Source: an uncultured Collinsella sp. (lineage in GTDB: Bacteria; Actinomycetota; Coriobacteriia; Coriobacteriales; Coriobacteriaceae). Taken from it: a stretch of 25,425 bases of DNA. Position 1 is the stretch's first letter, and every line of letters begins with the position of its first letter. Location of the stretch: positions 1 through 25,425 of the forward strand of contig URKV01000007.1 in the NCBI GenBank assembly GCA_900548565.1. Reading direction: 5' to 3'. A program made the position numbers and the translations under genes. The notes below the pieces were generated by a model that made no database searches, was not told where the DNA came from, and saw only the letters and a list, made by a program, of their open reading frames with translations. Positions 8,642 to 17,116 of this stretch are shown here, piece by piece.

Positions 8642-8669
8642 CCCGCCGAGCTTGCCCCGGCGGGCTTTT
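8642..8669 (+). terminator. Terminator-like hairpin in the leader of mfd
   Basis: A perfect 7-bp GC stem (CCCGCCG at 8642-8648, CGGCGGG at 8658-8664) is followed by CTTTT. It ends only 13 nt before the mfd Shine-Dalgarno sequence. A TACCAT hexamer at 8611-8616 could be the mfd -10, which would put this hairpin inside the mfd leader, where it could attenuate transcription. Otherwise it simply terminates read-through from nth. Confidence 0.5.
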
Positions 8670-8694
8670 GGCGTTGCGATGCCGGAGGAACAGC

Positions 8695-11600
8695 ATGCTC
8701 ATTCACCGTATAGCCGCGCAGCTCTACACTGCCGAGGCGCTGCAGACCGTCGAGGCCGGACTCGATGCCGGCGAGGACGTGACGCTGGCCGTGTCGCAGT
8801 CGGGTCGCACGCTTATGGCGGCCGCCCAGTTTGCGCGCCGTCCGCGCCCGACGGTCTACATTGTGAGCGGCGAGGATGCGGCCGATCGCGCCGCGCGCAG
8901 CCTTGCCGCCTACGTGGGTCTGGCACACGTGTGCCGTTTTCCCGAGCGCAAGGACTATCCGTGGCGCGAGCAGGCGCCCGACGATGCTGTGGTTGCCCAG
9001 CGCTGCGAGGCCCTGGGACGCATCGTTCGCGGTGACAACTGCATCATGGTCGCCTCGGCCCGCGCGTTGCTGCGTTGCGTGCCGCCGGTCGAGAGCCGCT
9101 ACTGGGAGTCCACGACCTTCGCGGTGGGCGAGGAGATTCCTTTTGACGAGGTGCCGCAGCGCCTGGTGGGCATGGGCTACACCAATGCCGGCGCCGCCGA
9201 CGCGCCTGGTCTGTTCCGCGTGCACGGCGACACCGTCGAGGTGTTCCCCGCGCAGGAAAAAGCGCCCGTGCGCATCGAGTTCTTCGGCGACGAGATTGAC
9301 CGCATCCGCCGCATGGTGAGCTCAACGGGGCAGACCATCGGTAACGAGGACAGTATCGAGATCTTCCCGTGCCGTGAGCTGGCGCTTACCGACGAGGCCG
9401 TCCATAACATGCATGTGGCGCTCTATCGCGCCAGCCAGGACGACAGCAAACTGGCGGCGCTGCTCGAGATGGTGGACGCGCGCATCGTCACACCCGAGCT
9501 CGACCGCTTTTTGCCAGTGATGTACGGCCAGACCGTGAGCCCGCTGGCACACGTGAGCGGCAAGGCACTCGTGGTTCTGTCCGAGCCGCGCTCGCTGTTC
9601 GACGACTGTCTGCGCGCCTACGAGGATATCGAGGCGCGTGCCGGCGAGGCGGGGATTGACCGACTGGATGGCCTGTATGTACGCGCCCAGCAGCTCGATT
9701 TTGGTGCTCAGCAGCGCCTGAACTATGTGAGTCTGATTCGTGCCGGCGGCGCGGTGACGGCCGAGCTCAAGATTGAGCAGCCAGCCATCGCAGGCTCGGA
9801 CAATCGCTTTATGACGCGCATTCAGGAAGTCGTGGGCAAGCGCTACGCCTGCGTGTTTGCCATCCCTGACCGCGGTGCGCGCGAGTCGATGGAGCTCACC
9901 TTTGGCGACGAGGGCATTACCTTTGAGGAGTCGCTGACGGCTGCGCCCGAAAATGTCGGCGCTATCGGCGACCGCGTGCGCGTGGCAGCGGCGGATTCCG
10001 CCGACCGTGCCGCACGCCAGGAGGCCCATGCTTCCGTTCGCGAGCGTAAGGCCGACGCGCTCAACGCCCGCTCGCTCGAGACGGGCGCCGCGCAGGCTGC
10101 CGCCGGCGCCGCCGTGCCCACCATCTCGCGCGGGCGCGTGACCTTTGTCGATGCCGCTCTGCCGCAGGGCGTGGTGGTGCCCGACGCCAATTTGGCGGTG
10201 TTCTCGATCGCCGACCTCAACGCCCGCATGGATGCCAACCGCGCGCGCAGCCGCCGCAAGGTTGACATTACGCAGATCACCTTCCCGTTTAAGCCGGGCG
10301 ACTACGTGGTGCACGCTACCCACGGCATCGCGCTCTTTAGCGAGATCGCGCGCCAGGAAGTGGGCGGCAAGGAGCGCGACTACTTTTTGCTGGAATATGC
10401 CGACGGCGACAAGCTCTACGTGCCGCTCGAGCAGGTCGACCGCATCACACGCTATGTTGGCCCCGACGGCGACAAGCCGCGCCTGACCAGGCTCAATACC
10501 GCCGACTGGACGCGTGCCACCAACAAGGCGCGCAAGAACGCCAAAAAGCTGGCGTTTGACTTGGTCGACCTGTATACGCGCCGCTCGTCGATTACCGGTA
10601 TCGCCTGTCCGCCCGATACGCCCGAGCAGATCGAGATGGAGGAGAGCTTCCCTTACGACGAGACGCACGACCAGCTGGAGGCTATCGCCGACATCAAGGC
10701 TGACATGGAGGCGCCCAAGCCCATGGACCGCCTGCTGTGCGGCGACGTGGGTTTCGGCAAGACCGAGGTCGCCCTGCGCGCGGCGTTTAAGTGCGTGGAC
10801 TCCGGCCGCCAAGTCATGGTGCTCTGCCCCACGACCATTCTGGCCCAGCAGCACTACGAGACGTTCTTTGAGCGCTTTGCCCCGTTTGGCCTCGAGGTCG
10901 AGGTGCTCAGCCGCTTCCGCACCCCGGCGCAGCAAAAGCGCGCGCTTAAGGCGTTTGCCGAGGGCACGATTGATGTGCTCATCGGCACGCACCGCTTGCT
11001 TTCGGCCGATGTGAACCCCAAGAACCTGGGCATGGTGATCATCGACGAAGAGCAGCGCTTTGGCGTGCAGCACAAGGAGCAGCTCAAGAACCTGCGTGAG
11101 CAGATCGACGTGCTCACGCTTTCGGCCACGCCGATTCCGCGAACCATGCAGATGGCCACGAGCGGCGTGCGCGATATGAGCCTGATCACGACGCCGCCGA
11201 CCGGGCGTCGTCCCGTGATCGTGCACGTGGGGGAGTACGACCCCGACGTGGTGAGTGCGGCGATTCGCCTGGAGGTGGGCCGCGGCGGTCAGGTGTATTA
11301 CGTGTCCAACCGCGTCAAGACTATCGACGACGCCGTGGCGCGCGTGCACGAGGCCGCGCCCGAGGCGCGCGTGGGTGTGGCACACGGCAAGATGAGCCCG
11401 CGCGAGGTCGAGGACGTGATGATCGAGTTCGCGACCAAAAAGATCGACGTGCTCATCGCCACGACCATCGTGGAGAGCGGCATCGACAACTCGACCGCCA
11501 ACACACTGATCATCGAGGACTCGCAGCGCCTGGGTCTGGCACAGCTCTACCAGCTCAAGGGCCGTGTGGGCCGCTCTGCCACGCAGGCCTACGCGTACTT

Positions 11601-12327
11601 TATGTTCCCGGGCGAGCTGCCGCTCACCGAGGAGGCGACGGCGCGCCTGACCGCACTTTCCGAGTTCCAGGACCTGGGCAGCGGCATGCGCATCGCCATG
11701 CGCGACCTGGAGATCCGTGGTGCCGGTTCGCTCATGGGTGCCGAGCAGCACGGTAACCTGTCGAGTGTGGGCTTTGACCTGTTTACGCAGATGCTGGGAC
11801 AGGCCGTAGCCGAGGCACGCGGCGATGACGATGCCGGCGTGGAGGCGGCGAATGTGGGCATCAACCTGCCGGCCGACTACTTCTTGTCCGAGGAGTACAT
11901 GCCGGCGGTGGACCAGCGCGTGCTCGTGTACCGCAAGCTCGCGGCGGCTGAGGACCTGGAGAGTATCGACGAGGTGCAGGAGGAGACCGAGGCTGCGCAC
12001 GGTGAGCTGCCGTTGGCGGGACTCAACCTGTTCAATCGCGCGCGCATCCGCATTCGCGGCGAGCGCCTGGGGCTCGAGAGCGTCACGCTCAGCGGCGGTC
12101 GCATCACGTTTTTGGGCGTCGACGTGCCCAAGAAGGTGGCCTTTGAGCTTAAGACCCGCTATGGCGCGGTGAACTTCCCCAAGAGCCGCAAGCTGTCGGT
12201 GCCCTACAAGGCGGGCGCCGGTGCGGGCAGCGGCCTGGGTCGCGGCCTCGACGCCAACGACGGCACCGGCCCCGTGGCCGCGGCGCTCATGCTGCTGCAA
12301 CAGCTGGGCGCTAGTGACGACGACTAA
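8695..12327 (+). CDS. mfd: Transcription-repair coupling factor Mfd
   Basis: Mfd removes RNA polymerase stalled at DNA lesions and recruits the UvrABC excision system. The 1210-residue length is typical. An N-terminal UvrB-like region comes first. The RNA-polymerase-interacting domain lies near 534-590 (GDYVVHATHGIALF, then LEYADGDKLYVPLEQ). The RecG-like translocase carries Walker A GFGKTE near 686 and the DEEQ box at 784-787. Helicase motifs SATPIPRTMQM and QLKGRVGR and the C-terminal TRCF domain follow. An Ala/Arg-rich stretch near 430-470 looks like a lineage-specific linker. The ATG at 8695 has GGAGGA six bases before it. The upstream hairpin at 8642-8669 may influence expression. A very long open frame on the opposite strand is a composition artefact. 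Confidence 0.98.
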   Translation: MLIHRIAAQLYTAEALQTVEAGLDAGEDVTLAVSQSGRTLMAAAQFARRPRPTVYIVSGEDAADRAARSLAAYVGLAHVCRFPERKDYPWREQAPDDAVVAQRCEALGRIVRGDNCIMVASARALLRCVPPVESRYWESTTFAVGEEIPFDEVPQRLVGMGYTNAGAADAPGLFRVHGDTVEVFPAQEKAPVRIEFFGDEIDRIRRMVSSTGQTIGNEDSIEIFPCRELALTDEAVHNMHVALYRASQDDSKLAALLEMVDARIVTPELDRFLPVMYGQTVSPLAHVSGKALVVLSEPRSLFDDCLRAYEDIEARAGEAGIDRLDGLYVRAQQLDFGAQQRLNYVSLIRAGGAVTAELKIEQPAIAGSDNRFMTRIQEVVGKRYACVFAIPDRGARESMELTFGDEGITFEESLTAAPENVGAIGDRVRVAAADSADRAARQEAHASVRERKADALNARSLETGAAQAAAGAAVPTISRGRVTFVDAALPQGVVVPDANLAVFSIADLNARMDANRARSRRKVDITQITFPFKPGDYVVHATHGIALFSEIARQEVGGKERDYFLLEYADGDKLYVPLEQVDRITRYVGPDGDKPRLTRLNTADWTRATNKARKNAKKLAFDLVDLYTRRSSITGIACPPDTPEQIEMEESFPYDETHDQLEAIADIKADMEAPKPMDRLLCGDVGFGKTEVALRAAFKCVDSGRQVMVLCPTTILAQQHYETFFERFAPFGLEVEVLSRFRTPAQQKRALKAFAEGTIDVLIGTHRLLSADVNPKNLGMVIIDEEQRFGVQHKEQLKNLREQIDVLTLSATPIPRTMQMATSGVRDMSLITTPPTGRRPVIVHVGEYDPDVVSAAIRLEVGRGGQVYYVSNRVKTIDDAVARVHEAAPEARVGVAHGKMSPREVEDVMIEFATKKIDVLIATTIVESGIDNSTANTLIIEDSQRLGLAQLYQLKGRVGRSATQAYAYFMFPGELPLTEEATARLTALSEFQDLGSGMRIAMRDLEIRGAGSLMGAEQHGNLSSVGFDLFTQMLGQAVAEARGDDDAGVEAANVGINLPADYFLSEEYMPAVDQRVLVYRKLAAAEDLESIDEVQEETEAAHGELPLAGLNLFNRARIRIRGERLGLESVTLSGGRITFLGVDVPKKVAFELKTRYGAVNFPKSRKLSVPYKAGAGAGSGLGRGLDANDGTGPVAAALMLLQQLGASDDD

Positions 12328-12339
12328 CAAGTAGGGGGG

Positions 12340-12373
12340 CGTGGCGGGATGAAGTTGTCTTTGTCCCGCCACG
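12340..12373 (+). terminator. Hairpin after mfd, possible terminator
   Basis: A perfect 10-bp stem (CGTGGCGGGA at 12340-12349, TCCCGCCACG at 12364-12373) with a 14-nt loop lies 12 nt after mfd. Only TT follows, so it lacks a proper U-tract and may act as an RNA end-stabilising structure. Confidence 0.45.
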
Positions 12374-12408
12374 TTGCAGGTTGATTCCAGCCCCATCGAA
12401 AGGAAAGC

Positions 12409-13272
12409 ATGTTCGGATACATCTATAAGAAAGATGTCGCCATTATCGCGGTTGTCCTGTGCCTTTGTCTGGGCGTGGGCAGTTTCTTCGATTATCAGAT
12501 CTCGAGCGCGCTGTTCAATATCGGCAGTATGTACGGTCGCCTTATCGAGGCCGCCGGCGAGCTGCCGTTCGAGCTGACGGCAAGCGTCGCGGGCGTTATG
12601 CTCGTACGCGCGGTGCGTCCCGACTCCAGGGGGAGCAAATGGCTCGCCGTGTTCGGCATCCTCGTCAACGTTGGCCTGGCCGGCTACGAGATTGTTTCGT
12701 CCCTGCGGGTTGGCGGTAAACTCATTGCCGTTCAGCTGGTGCTGACGTTTGTACTGGTCATCGCCGCCAACCTTATCATCTATCGCCTCACGCGCACGAC
12801 CGAGCCTGACGAGCTTACGCGCTGGGCGTTGATGGTGTTTGCCGTGTGGGTCGCTCAGGCCATTATCCTCAACGTGATCGTCAAGCCGTTGTGGTCGCGC
12901 CCGCGCATGCGCGTGATCGAGGTCACACCGGGGCTCAATTTTCAGCCGTGGTGGGTGATCGGCAATCCCGACAAGTGGACCTATATCGCCGCCGGCGTGA
13001 TCAAGGACGGCTTTAAGTCATTTGCGAGCGGACACACCGCGCATGCGGCGATCGGCCTTATGCTCGCCGGGCTTCCCGCGGCGGCCTTTACGGAAAAGCC
13101 TTCGCGTCGCCGTGTGATCTTTTGGGCGGCGGCTGTGGTCGCGGCGCTCGTCGCCTTTGGCCGCATCGTGATCGGAGCGCACTTTTTGAGTGACGTGAGC
13201 TGCGGCTTTGCCCTGGTGTTGGCGCTTGAGTGCCTTGCCGCGCGCATTGCCTATCCCAACGGCGTACAATAG
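12409..13272 (+). CDS. PAP2-family membrane phosphatase
   Basis: PAP2 enzymes dephosphorylate lipid phosphates such as phosphatidic acid or undecaprenyl pyrophosphate. This 287-residue protein has several membrane helices from residue 10 onward. The three PAP2 signature parts are present: K159 followed by R164-P165, FASGHTAH with S207-G208-H209, and R252-x5-H258-x3-D262 as the catalytic His-Asp pair. The first motif is two residues shorter than the usual Lys-x6-Arg-Pro. The basic RRR before the last helices and the short tail are ordinary. The ATG follows AAAGGAAA. It stands 81 nt after mfd and 45 nt before the aldolase-like gene. The exact lipid substrate cannot be told from sequence. Confidence 0.88.
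   Translation: MFGYIYKKDVAIIAVVLCLCLGVGSFFDYQISSALFNIGSMYGRLIEAAGELPFELTASVAGVMLVRAVRPDSRGSKWLAVFGILVNVGLAGYEIVSSLRVGGKLIAVQLVLTFVLVIAANLIIYRLTRTTEPDELTRWALMVFAVWVAQAIILNVIVKPLWSRPRMRVIEVTPGLNFQPWWVIGNPDKWTYIAAGVIKDGFKSFASGHTAHAAIGLMLAGLPAAAFTEKPSRRRVIFWAAAVVAALVAFGRIVIGAHFLSDVSCGFALVLALECLAARIAYPNGVQ
13265..13270 (+). promoter_or_regulatory. Possible -10 for the threonine aldolase-like gene
   Basis: TACAAT overlaps the end of the PAP2 gene, 48 nt before the next start codon. No clear -35 is visible. The match and position resemble other presumed promoters in the window. Confidence 0.35.
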
Positions 13273-13317
13273 CTCCGTTTGAATCATCTGGCCGATACCC
13301 GGTAAGAGAGGATTGCC

Positions 13318-14343
13318 ATGCTCGCGTTTAACAACGATTATTCCCACGGTGCACATCCGGCAGTGCTGCAGGCGCTCGTCGATACCAACATGGAGCCGCA
13401 GCCCGGCTACGGTACCGATGCGCACACCGAGCGTGCCAAGCAACTTATTCGCGAGGCCTGTCAGGCGCCTGACGCCGACGTGTTTTTCCTGGTGGGCGGC
13501 ACGCAGGCTAACGCCACGGTGATCGACATGCTGCTCGCGCCGTACGAGGGCGTCGTTGCTGCCGAGACCGGCCACGTCGCCTGCCACGAGGCGGGCGCCA
13601 TTGAGTTTGGCGGCCACAAGGTGCTCACCATCCCCGGCTACGAGGGCAAGATGCACGCCGAGGACCTCGAGAACTATATCCAGGTGTTCTACGAACACGA
13701 GAGCTACGAGCATACGGTGTTCCCGGGCGCCGTGTATGTGAGCCTATCGACCGAGTACGGCACGCTGTACTCTAAGGCCGAGCTCGCGGCGATTCATGCG
13801 GTATGCCAGAAGCGCGAGATTCCGCTGTTTGTGGACGGTGCTCGCCTGGCCTATGCGCTGGCGGCCGATGAGTGCGACATTACCCTGCCCGGGCTGGCGC
13901 AGCTGTGCGACGTGTTCTACATCGGCGGCACCAAGTGCGGCGCGCTCTGCGGCGAGGCTGTGGTGTTCTGCGGCATGCACGCCCCGGCACATCCCATTCC
14001 GCGCATTAAGCAGCACGGCGCGCTGTTGGCCAAGGGCCGCCTGACGGGCGTGCAGTTTGAGGCACTCTTTACCGACGGCTTGTATTTTGAGATTGGTCGA
14101 CAGGCGATCGAGACGGCTCAGGCGCTGCGTCGTGCGCTGCACGAGCGCGGCTACCAGTTCTTTTTGGAGACGCCCACAAACCAGCAGTTTGTGATTCTGC
14201 CCAACGAGGACATGGCGCGCATTCGCGAGCACGCCTCGATCGAGTACTGGGAAAAGTACGACGAGACCCACACGGTGGTGCGCTTTTGCACCAGCTGGGC
14301 CACGACGCAGGAGGACATCGATGCGTTGGCGGCTGTCCTGTAG
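13318..14343 (+). CDS. ltaE: Low-specificity L-threonine aldolase-like PLP enzyme
   Basis: These fold-type I PLP enzymes split L-threonine or L-allo-threonine into glycine and acetaldehyde. The 341-residue length and the beta-eliminating-lyase domain fit. Visible residues are GGTQAN (60-65, phosphate-binding region), H86 in the TGHVACHEAGA segment that stacks on PLP, D173 in FVDGARLAYAL, which contacts the pyridine nitrogen, and K206 in YIGGTKCGAL, the likely Schiff-base lysine. The N-terminal FNNDYSHGAHPAV segment matches the family. AGAGGA precedes the ATG. The substrate is inferred; related beta-eliminating lyases share the fold. It ends before a hairpin terminator, so it is a single gene or follows PAP2. 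Confidence 0.85.
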   Translation: MLAFNNDYSHGAHPAVLQALVDTNMEPQPGYGTDAHTERAKQLIREACQAPDADVFFLVGGTQANATVIDMLLAPYEGVVAAETGHVACHEAGAIEFGGHKVLTIPGYEGKMHAEDLENYIQVFYEHESYEHTVFPGAVYVSLSTEYGTLYSKAELAAIHAVCQKREIPLFVDGARLAYALAADECDITLPGLAQLCDVFYIGGTKCGALCGEAVVFCGMHAPAHPIPRIKQHGALLAKGRLTGVQFEALFTDGLYFEIGRQAIETAQALRRALHERGYQFFLETPTNQQFVILPNEDMARIREHASIEYWEKYDETHTVVRFCTSWATTQEDIDALAAVL

Positions 14344-14361
14344 CCTGATGTAATGACGAGG

Positions 14362-14405
14362 GGCCGCCTTGCGCCGGGTTTGGCGCAGGGTGGTCTTTGC
14401 TTTTG
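14362..14405 (+). terminator. Terminator after the aldolase-like gene
   Basis: A 13-bp stem with G-U pairs (GCCGCCTTGCGCC at 14363-14375 with GGCGCAGGGTGGT at 14382-14394) is followed by CTTTGCTTTT. The U-rich tract is interrupted but the hairpin is strong. Confidence 0.75.
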
Positions 14406-14420
14406 GGGGAGAAGGGTTGT

Positions 14421-15011
14421 ATGACCGAGATGTCCGAGCCGACGATTCGCCTGGCGACGCCCGAAGACGCGCCGGCGTTGCTTGCCATCTATGAGCCGTA
14501 TGTGCGCCAGACGGCGATTACCTGCGAATACGAGGTGCCGAGCGTTGAGGAGTTCGCCGGGCGCATCGAGCGTACGCTCAAGCGCTATCCGTATTTGGTG
14601 ATGGAGCTGGAAGGGCGTCCGGTAGGCTATGCCTATGTGAGCCCGCTCAACAGCCGCGAGGCATACGACTGGTCGGTCGAGACGTCGATCTACCTGGCGC
14701 GCGACGTGCGCCACGGCGGGCTGGGTCGTATGCTGCACGATGCGCTCAAGCAGTGCCTGATTGCGATGGGCATCACCAACATGTGCGCGCTCATCGCCGT
14801 GCCGCACGACAGGGACGACGAGTATCTGACGCACAACAGCCAAGACTTTCATGCCCATATGGGGTATCGCCTGGTGGGTGCCTTCGACCGCTGCGCCCAA
14901 AAGTTCGGCCGCTGGTACGACATGTGCTGGATGGAGCTGGTCCTGGCCGAGCGCACGCCCAACCAACCTAAGCCAACCTGGTTCCCCGACCTTCCCAAAC
15001 CTACCATTTAG
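14421..15011 (+). CDS. GNAT acetyltransferase, phosphinothricin acetyltransferase-like
   Basis: This 196-residue protein has the GNAT fold throughout. The N-terminal TIRLATPEDAPALLAIYEPYV is the alpha/beta start of the domain. VGYAYVSPLNSREAYDWSVETSIYL is typical of the phosphinothricin/methionine-sulfone acetyltransferase branch. R97-HGGLG-R103 is the acetyl-CoA pyrophosphate loop. LVGAFDRCAQKFGRWYDMCWMEL is the usual C-terminal strand and Trp/Tyr region. Family members acetylate amino groups of amino-acid analogues with acetyl-CoA. The real substrate here is unknown and need not be a herbicide. The ATG at 14421 follows GGAGAAGG. The last codons overlap a copy of the ~40-nt hairpin repeat, and the convergent GntR gene ends 21 nt downstream. 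Confidence 0.9.
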   Translation: MTEMSEPTIRLATPEDAPALLAIYEPYVRQTAITCEYEVPSVEEFAGRIERTLKRYPYLVMELEGRPVGYAYVSPLNSREAYDWSVETSIYLARDVRHGGLGRMLHDALKQCLIAMGITNMCALIAVPHDRDDEYLTHNSQDFHAHMGYRLVGAFDRCAQKFGRWYDMCWMELVLAERTPNQPKPTWFPDLPKPTI

Positions 15012-15042
15012 GGACAGGTTTATTTTGGCAGGTTAGCCGATG
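15003..15042 (-). repeat. ~40-nt hairpin repeat, copy 1 (minus orientation)
   Basis: Read on the minus strand this segment gives CCTGCCAAAATAAACCTGTC and then a CCCTAAATGGTAGG half. It matches the copies at 22339-22379 and 24470-24513. It lies between convergent genes, overlaps the GNAT stop codon and probably ends transcription of both. Pairing of CCTGCCA with TGGTAGG is imperfect. Confidence 0.65.
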
Positions 15043-15755
15043 GGCTCGGTGTATTTGGCACGGTCGGTGCGCTGGATGCGCTTGGAGACATGGAGCGGTC
15101 GGCCGTCGGTGTCGTAGACGTAGTCGGTGATCAGGATCAGCGCCTGCCCGCGCTCGACGTTGAGCAAAAACGCCTCGTTTTGCGAGGCATAGCACACCTC
15201 AAAGGTCTTATGTCCCTGTGCCGGCGCGCGATGGAATTCCTGGCGCAGCGTGGCGTAGAGCGAACCGTTGATATCGCGATCGATGAGTGCTTCAAAGCTC
15301 GGTGGTAGATAGGTGGTCTCCAGGCACAGCGGCGCATCGTCCAGATAACGCAGGCGGACAAGTTTGACGAGCTTGCTGCCCACGGCGACATCGAAGAACT
15401 TGGCCGCATTGCCCGCGGCCTTGGCAAAGCCCGAGTCCACCGTGCGCGTGGTGGGCTTCATACCCTGACCCTGGACCTGTGTCGTGTAGCTCGAAAACAC
15501 CAGGTTGTTCTCGTGGAGCGCCGGCGTGTCGGCCACAAAGGCGCCACGCCCGCGCTCGGTGCGCACCAGGCCCTCATCAACGAGCACCTTAAGGGCGTGG
15601 CGTACGGTGCTGCGCGACAGCCCCGATTCGTCCATGAGTTCCATCTCGGACGGCAGCTTGTCTCCGCGTGCGTAGGTGCCGGAGGCGATGCGGTCGCGCA
15701 GCATGCCCGCCAAGCGCTCGTATTGGGTCAGTCTCTTTTTAGATGAAGCGTTCAT
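15033..15755 (-). CDS. GntR-family regulator, HutC/UTRA type (first)
   Basis: This 240-residue regulator has a GntR winged helix near residues 10-75, with KLPSEMELMDESGLSRSTVR and the wing VRTERGRGAFVA. The UTRA ligand-binding domain fills about 90-235. HutC-type proteins bind small sugar phosphates or amino acids and usually repress neighbouring genes. It is divergent from the SIS deglycase gene at 15961. The 205-nt region between them carries repeated AACYTGTATGC boxes, so control of itself and the deglycase is likely. A sugar phosphate or glycated amino-acid phosphate is a reasonable effector guess. It shares family but not close sequence with the second GntR at 24605. Confidence 0.92.
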   Translation of the reverse strand: MNASSKKRLTQYERLAGMLRDRIASGTYARGDKLPSEMELMDESGLSRSTVRHALKVLVDEGLVRTERGRGAFVADTPALHENNLVFSSYTTQVQGQGMKPTTRTVDSGFAKAAGNAAKFFDVAVGSKLVKLVRLRYLDDAPLCLETTYLPPSFEALIDRDINGSLYATLRQEFHRAPAQGHKTFEVCYASQNEAFLLNVERGQALILITDYVYDTDGRPLHVSKRIQRTDRAKYTEPIG

Positions 15756-15760
15756 GCGAT

Positions 15761-15783
15761 CAACCTGTATCTAACCTGTATGC
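15761..15783 (-). promoter_or_regulatory. GntR box pair close to the first GntR gene
   Basis: Two tandem copies of the AACCTGTAT box occur 11 nt apart (CAACCTGTAT at 15761-15770, TAACCTGTATGC at 15772-15783). They end about 6 nt from the GntR start codon, a good site for autorepression. One-turn spacing suggests cooperative binding. Confidence 0.55.
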
Positions 15784-15875
15784 GTATCTAATCAAGCATG
15801 TATTCAATACAACAACAAAACCGCTGGTAGCAAGTTATCGAAAACCGCATCAGCAAAATTTCTAAGACAAATATA

Positions 15876-15922
15876 GCATACAACTAGTCGACATAACCAA
15901 AACATGTATGTAACTTGTATGC
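15876..15922 (+). promoter_or_regulatory. GntR boxes upstream of the first SIS deglycase
   Basis: GCATACAAC (15876-15884) is the reverse complement of GTTGTATGC, and TAACTTGTATGC (15911-15922) is a direct copy of the box next to the GntR gene. The second copy overlaps a possible TAACTT -10, which lies 17 nt after TCGACA (15888-15893). Such overlap would suit repression. Further partial boxes lie near 15797-15813. The consensus is read from this window only. Confidence 0.55.
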
Positions 15923-15960
15923 CATCGAGAGCATCAAACGAGAAGAAAGGCTGATGCACG

Positions 15961-16953
15961 ATGACTACTCAGGAACAGGTTAAGGACGTCGTCTCCCAGG
16001 TTTTGGCCGACAAGGCAGACAAGGGCGGCATCAAGCGCGTCGTGTGGATTGGCGCCGGCGGATCCAACGGCGGCAACTATCCTGCCCAGTACTTTATGGA
16101 GCACGAGGCCACGCAGGTCGTGAGCTCCAGCTACACCAGCAATGAGTTCGTGCACGCAACTCCTGCCTACGTTAACGAGAACACCCTGGCCGTCGTCGTG
16201 TCCATGCGCGGCACCAAGGAGACCATCGTCGCCGCCCAGGTCGCCAAGGACCACGGCGCCAGCACCATCGCCATCTATGTCGACGAGTCCGGCCTCACCG
16301 AGGTCTGCGACTACAAGATTCAGTATGACAGCCTGGCCGTCGACGAGTCTTGCATGGGCCGTACCAACTCCGCCGTCGTGACCATGATTGCCATGGAGCT
16401 TACGCAGCAGACCGAGGGCTATGCCGAGTATGAGACCGCTATGGCCGCCTTCGACCTGGTTGACCCCATCTATCGCAAGGCCGTCGAGTACACCCGTCCG
16501 CTCGCCGCCAAGTGGGCCGAGCAAAACGCCGACAAGCCCTGCATCAACGTGATGGCTCAGGGTCCGCTCTTTGGTGCCGCCTACGTCTTTAGCATCTGCA
16601 ACGTGCAGGAGATGCTGCAGATCGACTCTTGCACCATCAACACCTGCGACTTCTTCCACGGCCCCTTCGAGATCCTGGACAAGCGCACCTCGCTGTTCCA
16701 GCTCATCAGCGTCGGCCGCAGCCGCTGCAACGACGAGCGCGGCATCCGCTTCGTCAACCAGTACGGTGGCGAGCGCGTCTATCAGCTCGACGCCAAGGAG
16801 CTCGGCCTCAACGACATCAAGGACAGCGTGAGCGAGTACTTCAACCACCTGATCTTTGCCCCGATTCTCAACAACGTGTATATGCGCGCACTCTCTGCCG
16901 TCACCCACAAGGACTACATGACGCGCCGCTACATGTGGAAGCTGGACTACTAG
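15961..16953 (+). CDS. SIS-domain sugar-phosphate deglycase, FrlB/GfrE/GfrF-like (first)
   Basis: Two SIS domains are present in this 330-residue protein, the size of FrlB and FraB deglycases. These split phosphorylated Amadori products such as fructoselysine-6-phosphate into glucose-6-phosphate and an amino acid. The catalytic pair of this fold is retained: E217 and, 16 residues later, H233 in FFHGPFE, at the positions of Glu488/His504 in GlmS. The first-domain loop GAGGSNGGN (31-39) should bind the phosphate. The C-terminus RRYMWKLDY matches the paralogue at 21251. The gene has its own promoter region and GntR boxes and lies apart from the PTS operon. AGAAAGG precedes the ATG by about 11 nt. 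Which sugar-amino acid it accepts is unknown. Confidence 0.87.
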   Translation: MTTQEQVKDVVSQVLADKADKGGIKRVVWIGAGGSNGGNYPAQYFMEHEATQVVSSSYTSNEFVHATPAYVNENTLAVVVSMRGTKETIVAAQVAKDHGASTIAIYVDESGLTEVCDYKIQYDSLAVDESCMGRTNSAVVTMIAMELTQQTEGYAEYETAMAAFDLVDPIYRKAVEYTRPLAAKWAEQNADKPCINVMAQGPLFGAAYVFSICNVQEMLQIDSCTINTCDFFHGPFEILDKRTSLFQLISVGRSRCNDERGIRFVNQYGGERVYQLDAKELGLNDIKDSVSEYFNHLIFAPILNNVYMRALSAVTHKDYMTRRYMWKLDY

Positions 16954-16989
16954 GGGATAGAGCGGCCTAACAGCTCGATGTCCTCATAA

Positions 16990-17054
16990 GTTGCGGTGGA
17001 ATAGTTCCTGTTTGGGGGCTTGAAGCCTCTATTTAGGAACTATTTCACCGCAAC
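16990..17054. repeat. 20-bp inverted repeat after the first SIS gene
   Basis: The arms 16990-17009 and 17035-17054 pair over 20 positions with one G-U. The 25-nt loop holds a smaller dyad (GGCTT-GA-AGCC type). No T-tract follows, so this is not a standard terminator; it may be a processed RNA end, a palindromic repeat or a binding site. A further AACGGA/TCCGTT dyad follows at about 17084-17102. Confidence 0.7.
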
Positions 17055-17116
17055 CGCCAAGTAATCCGCTGAGGACGGAGGAAAACGGATCATTTTTCCG
17101 TTCGGCGATTTGTGTC

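Noticed and set aside
9322..12396. Open frame of more than 1000 codons on the minus strand opposite mfd
   Set aside because: It lies entirely over the conserved mfd gene, has no recognisable domain and is rich in His, Arg and Leu, as expected from the complement of high-GC codons.
15934..16908. Minus-strand open frame opposite the first SIS gene
   Set aside because: Gly/Val/His-rich translation with no family resemblance; the plus frame has clear catalytic motifs.
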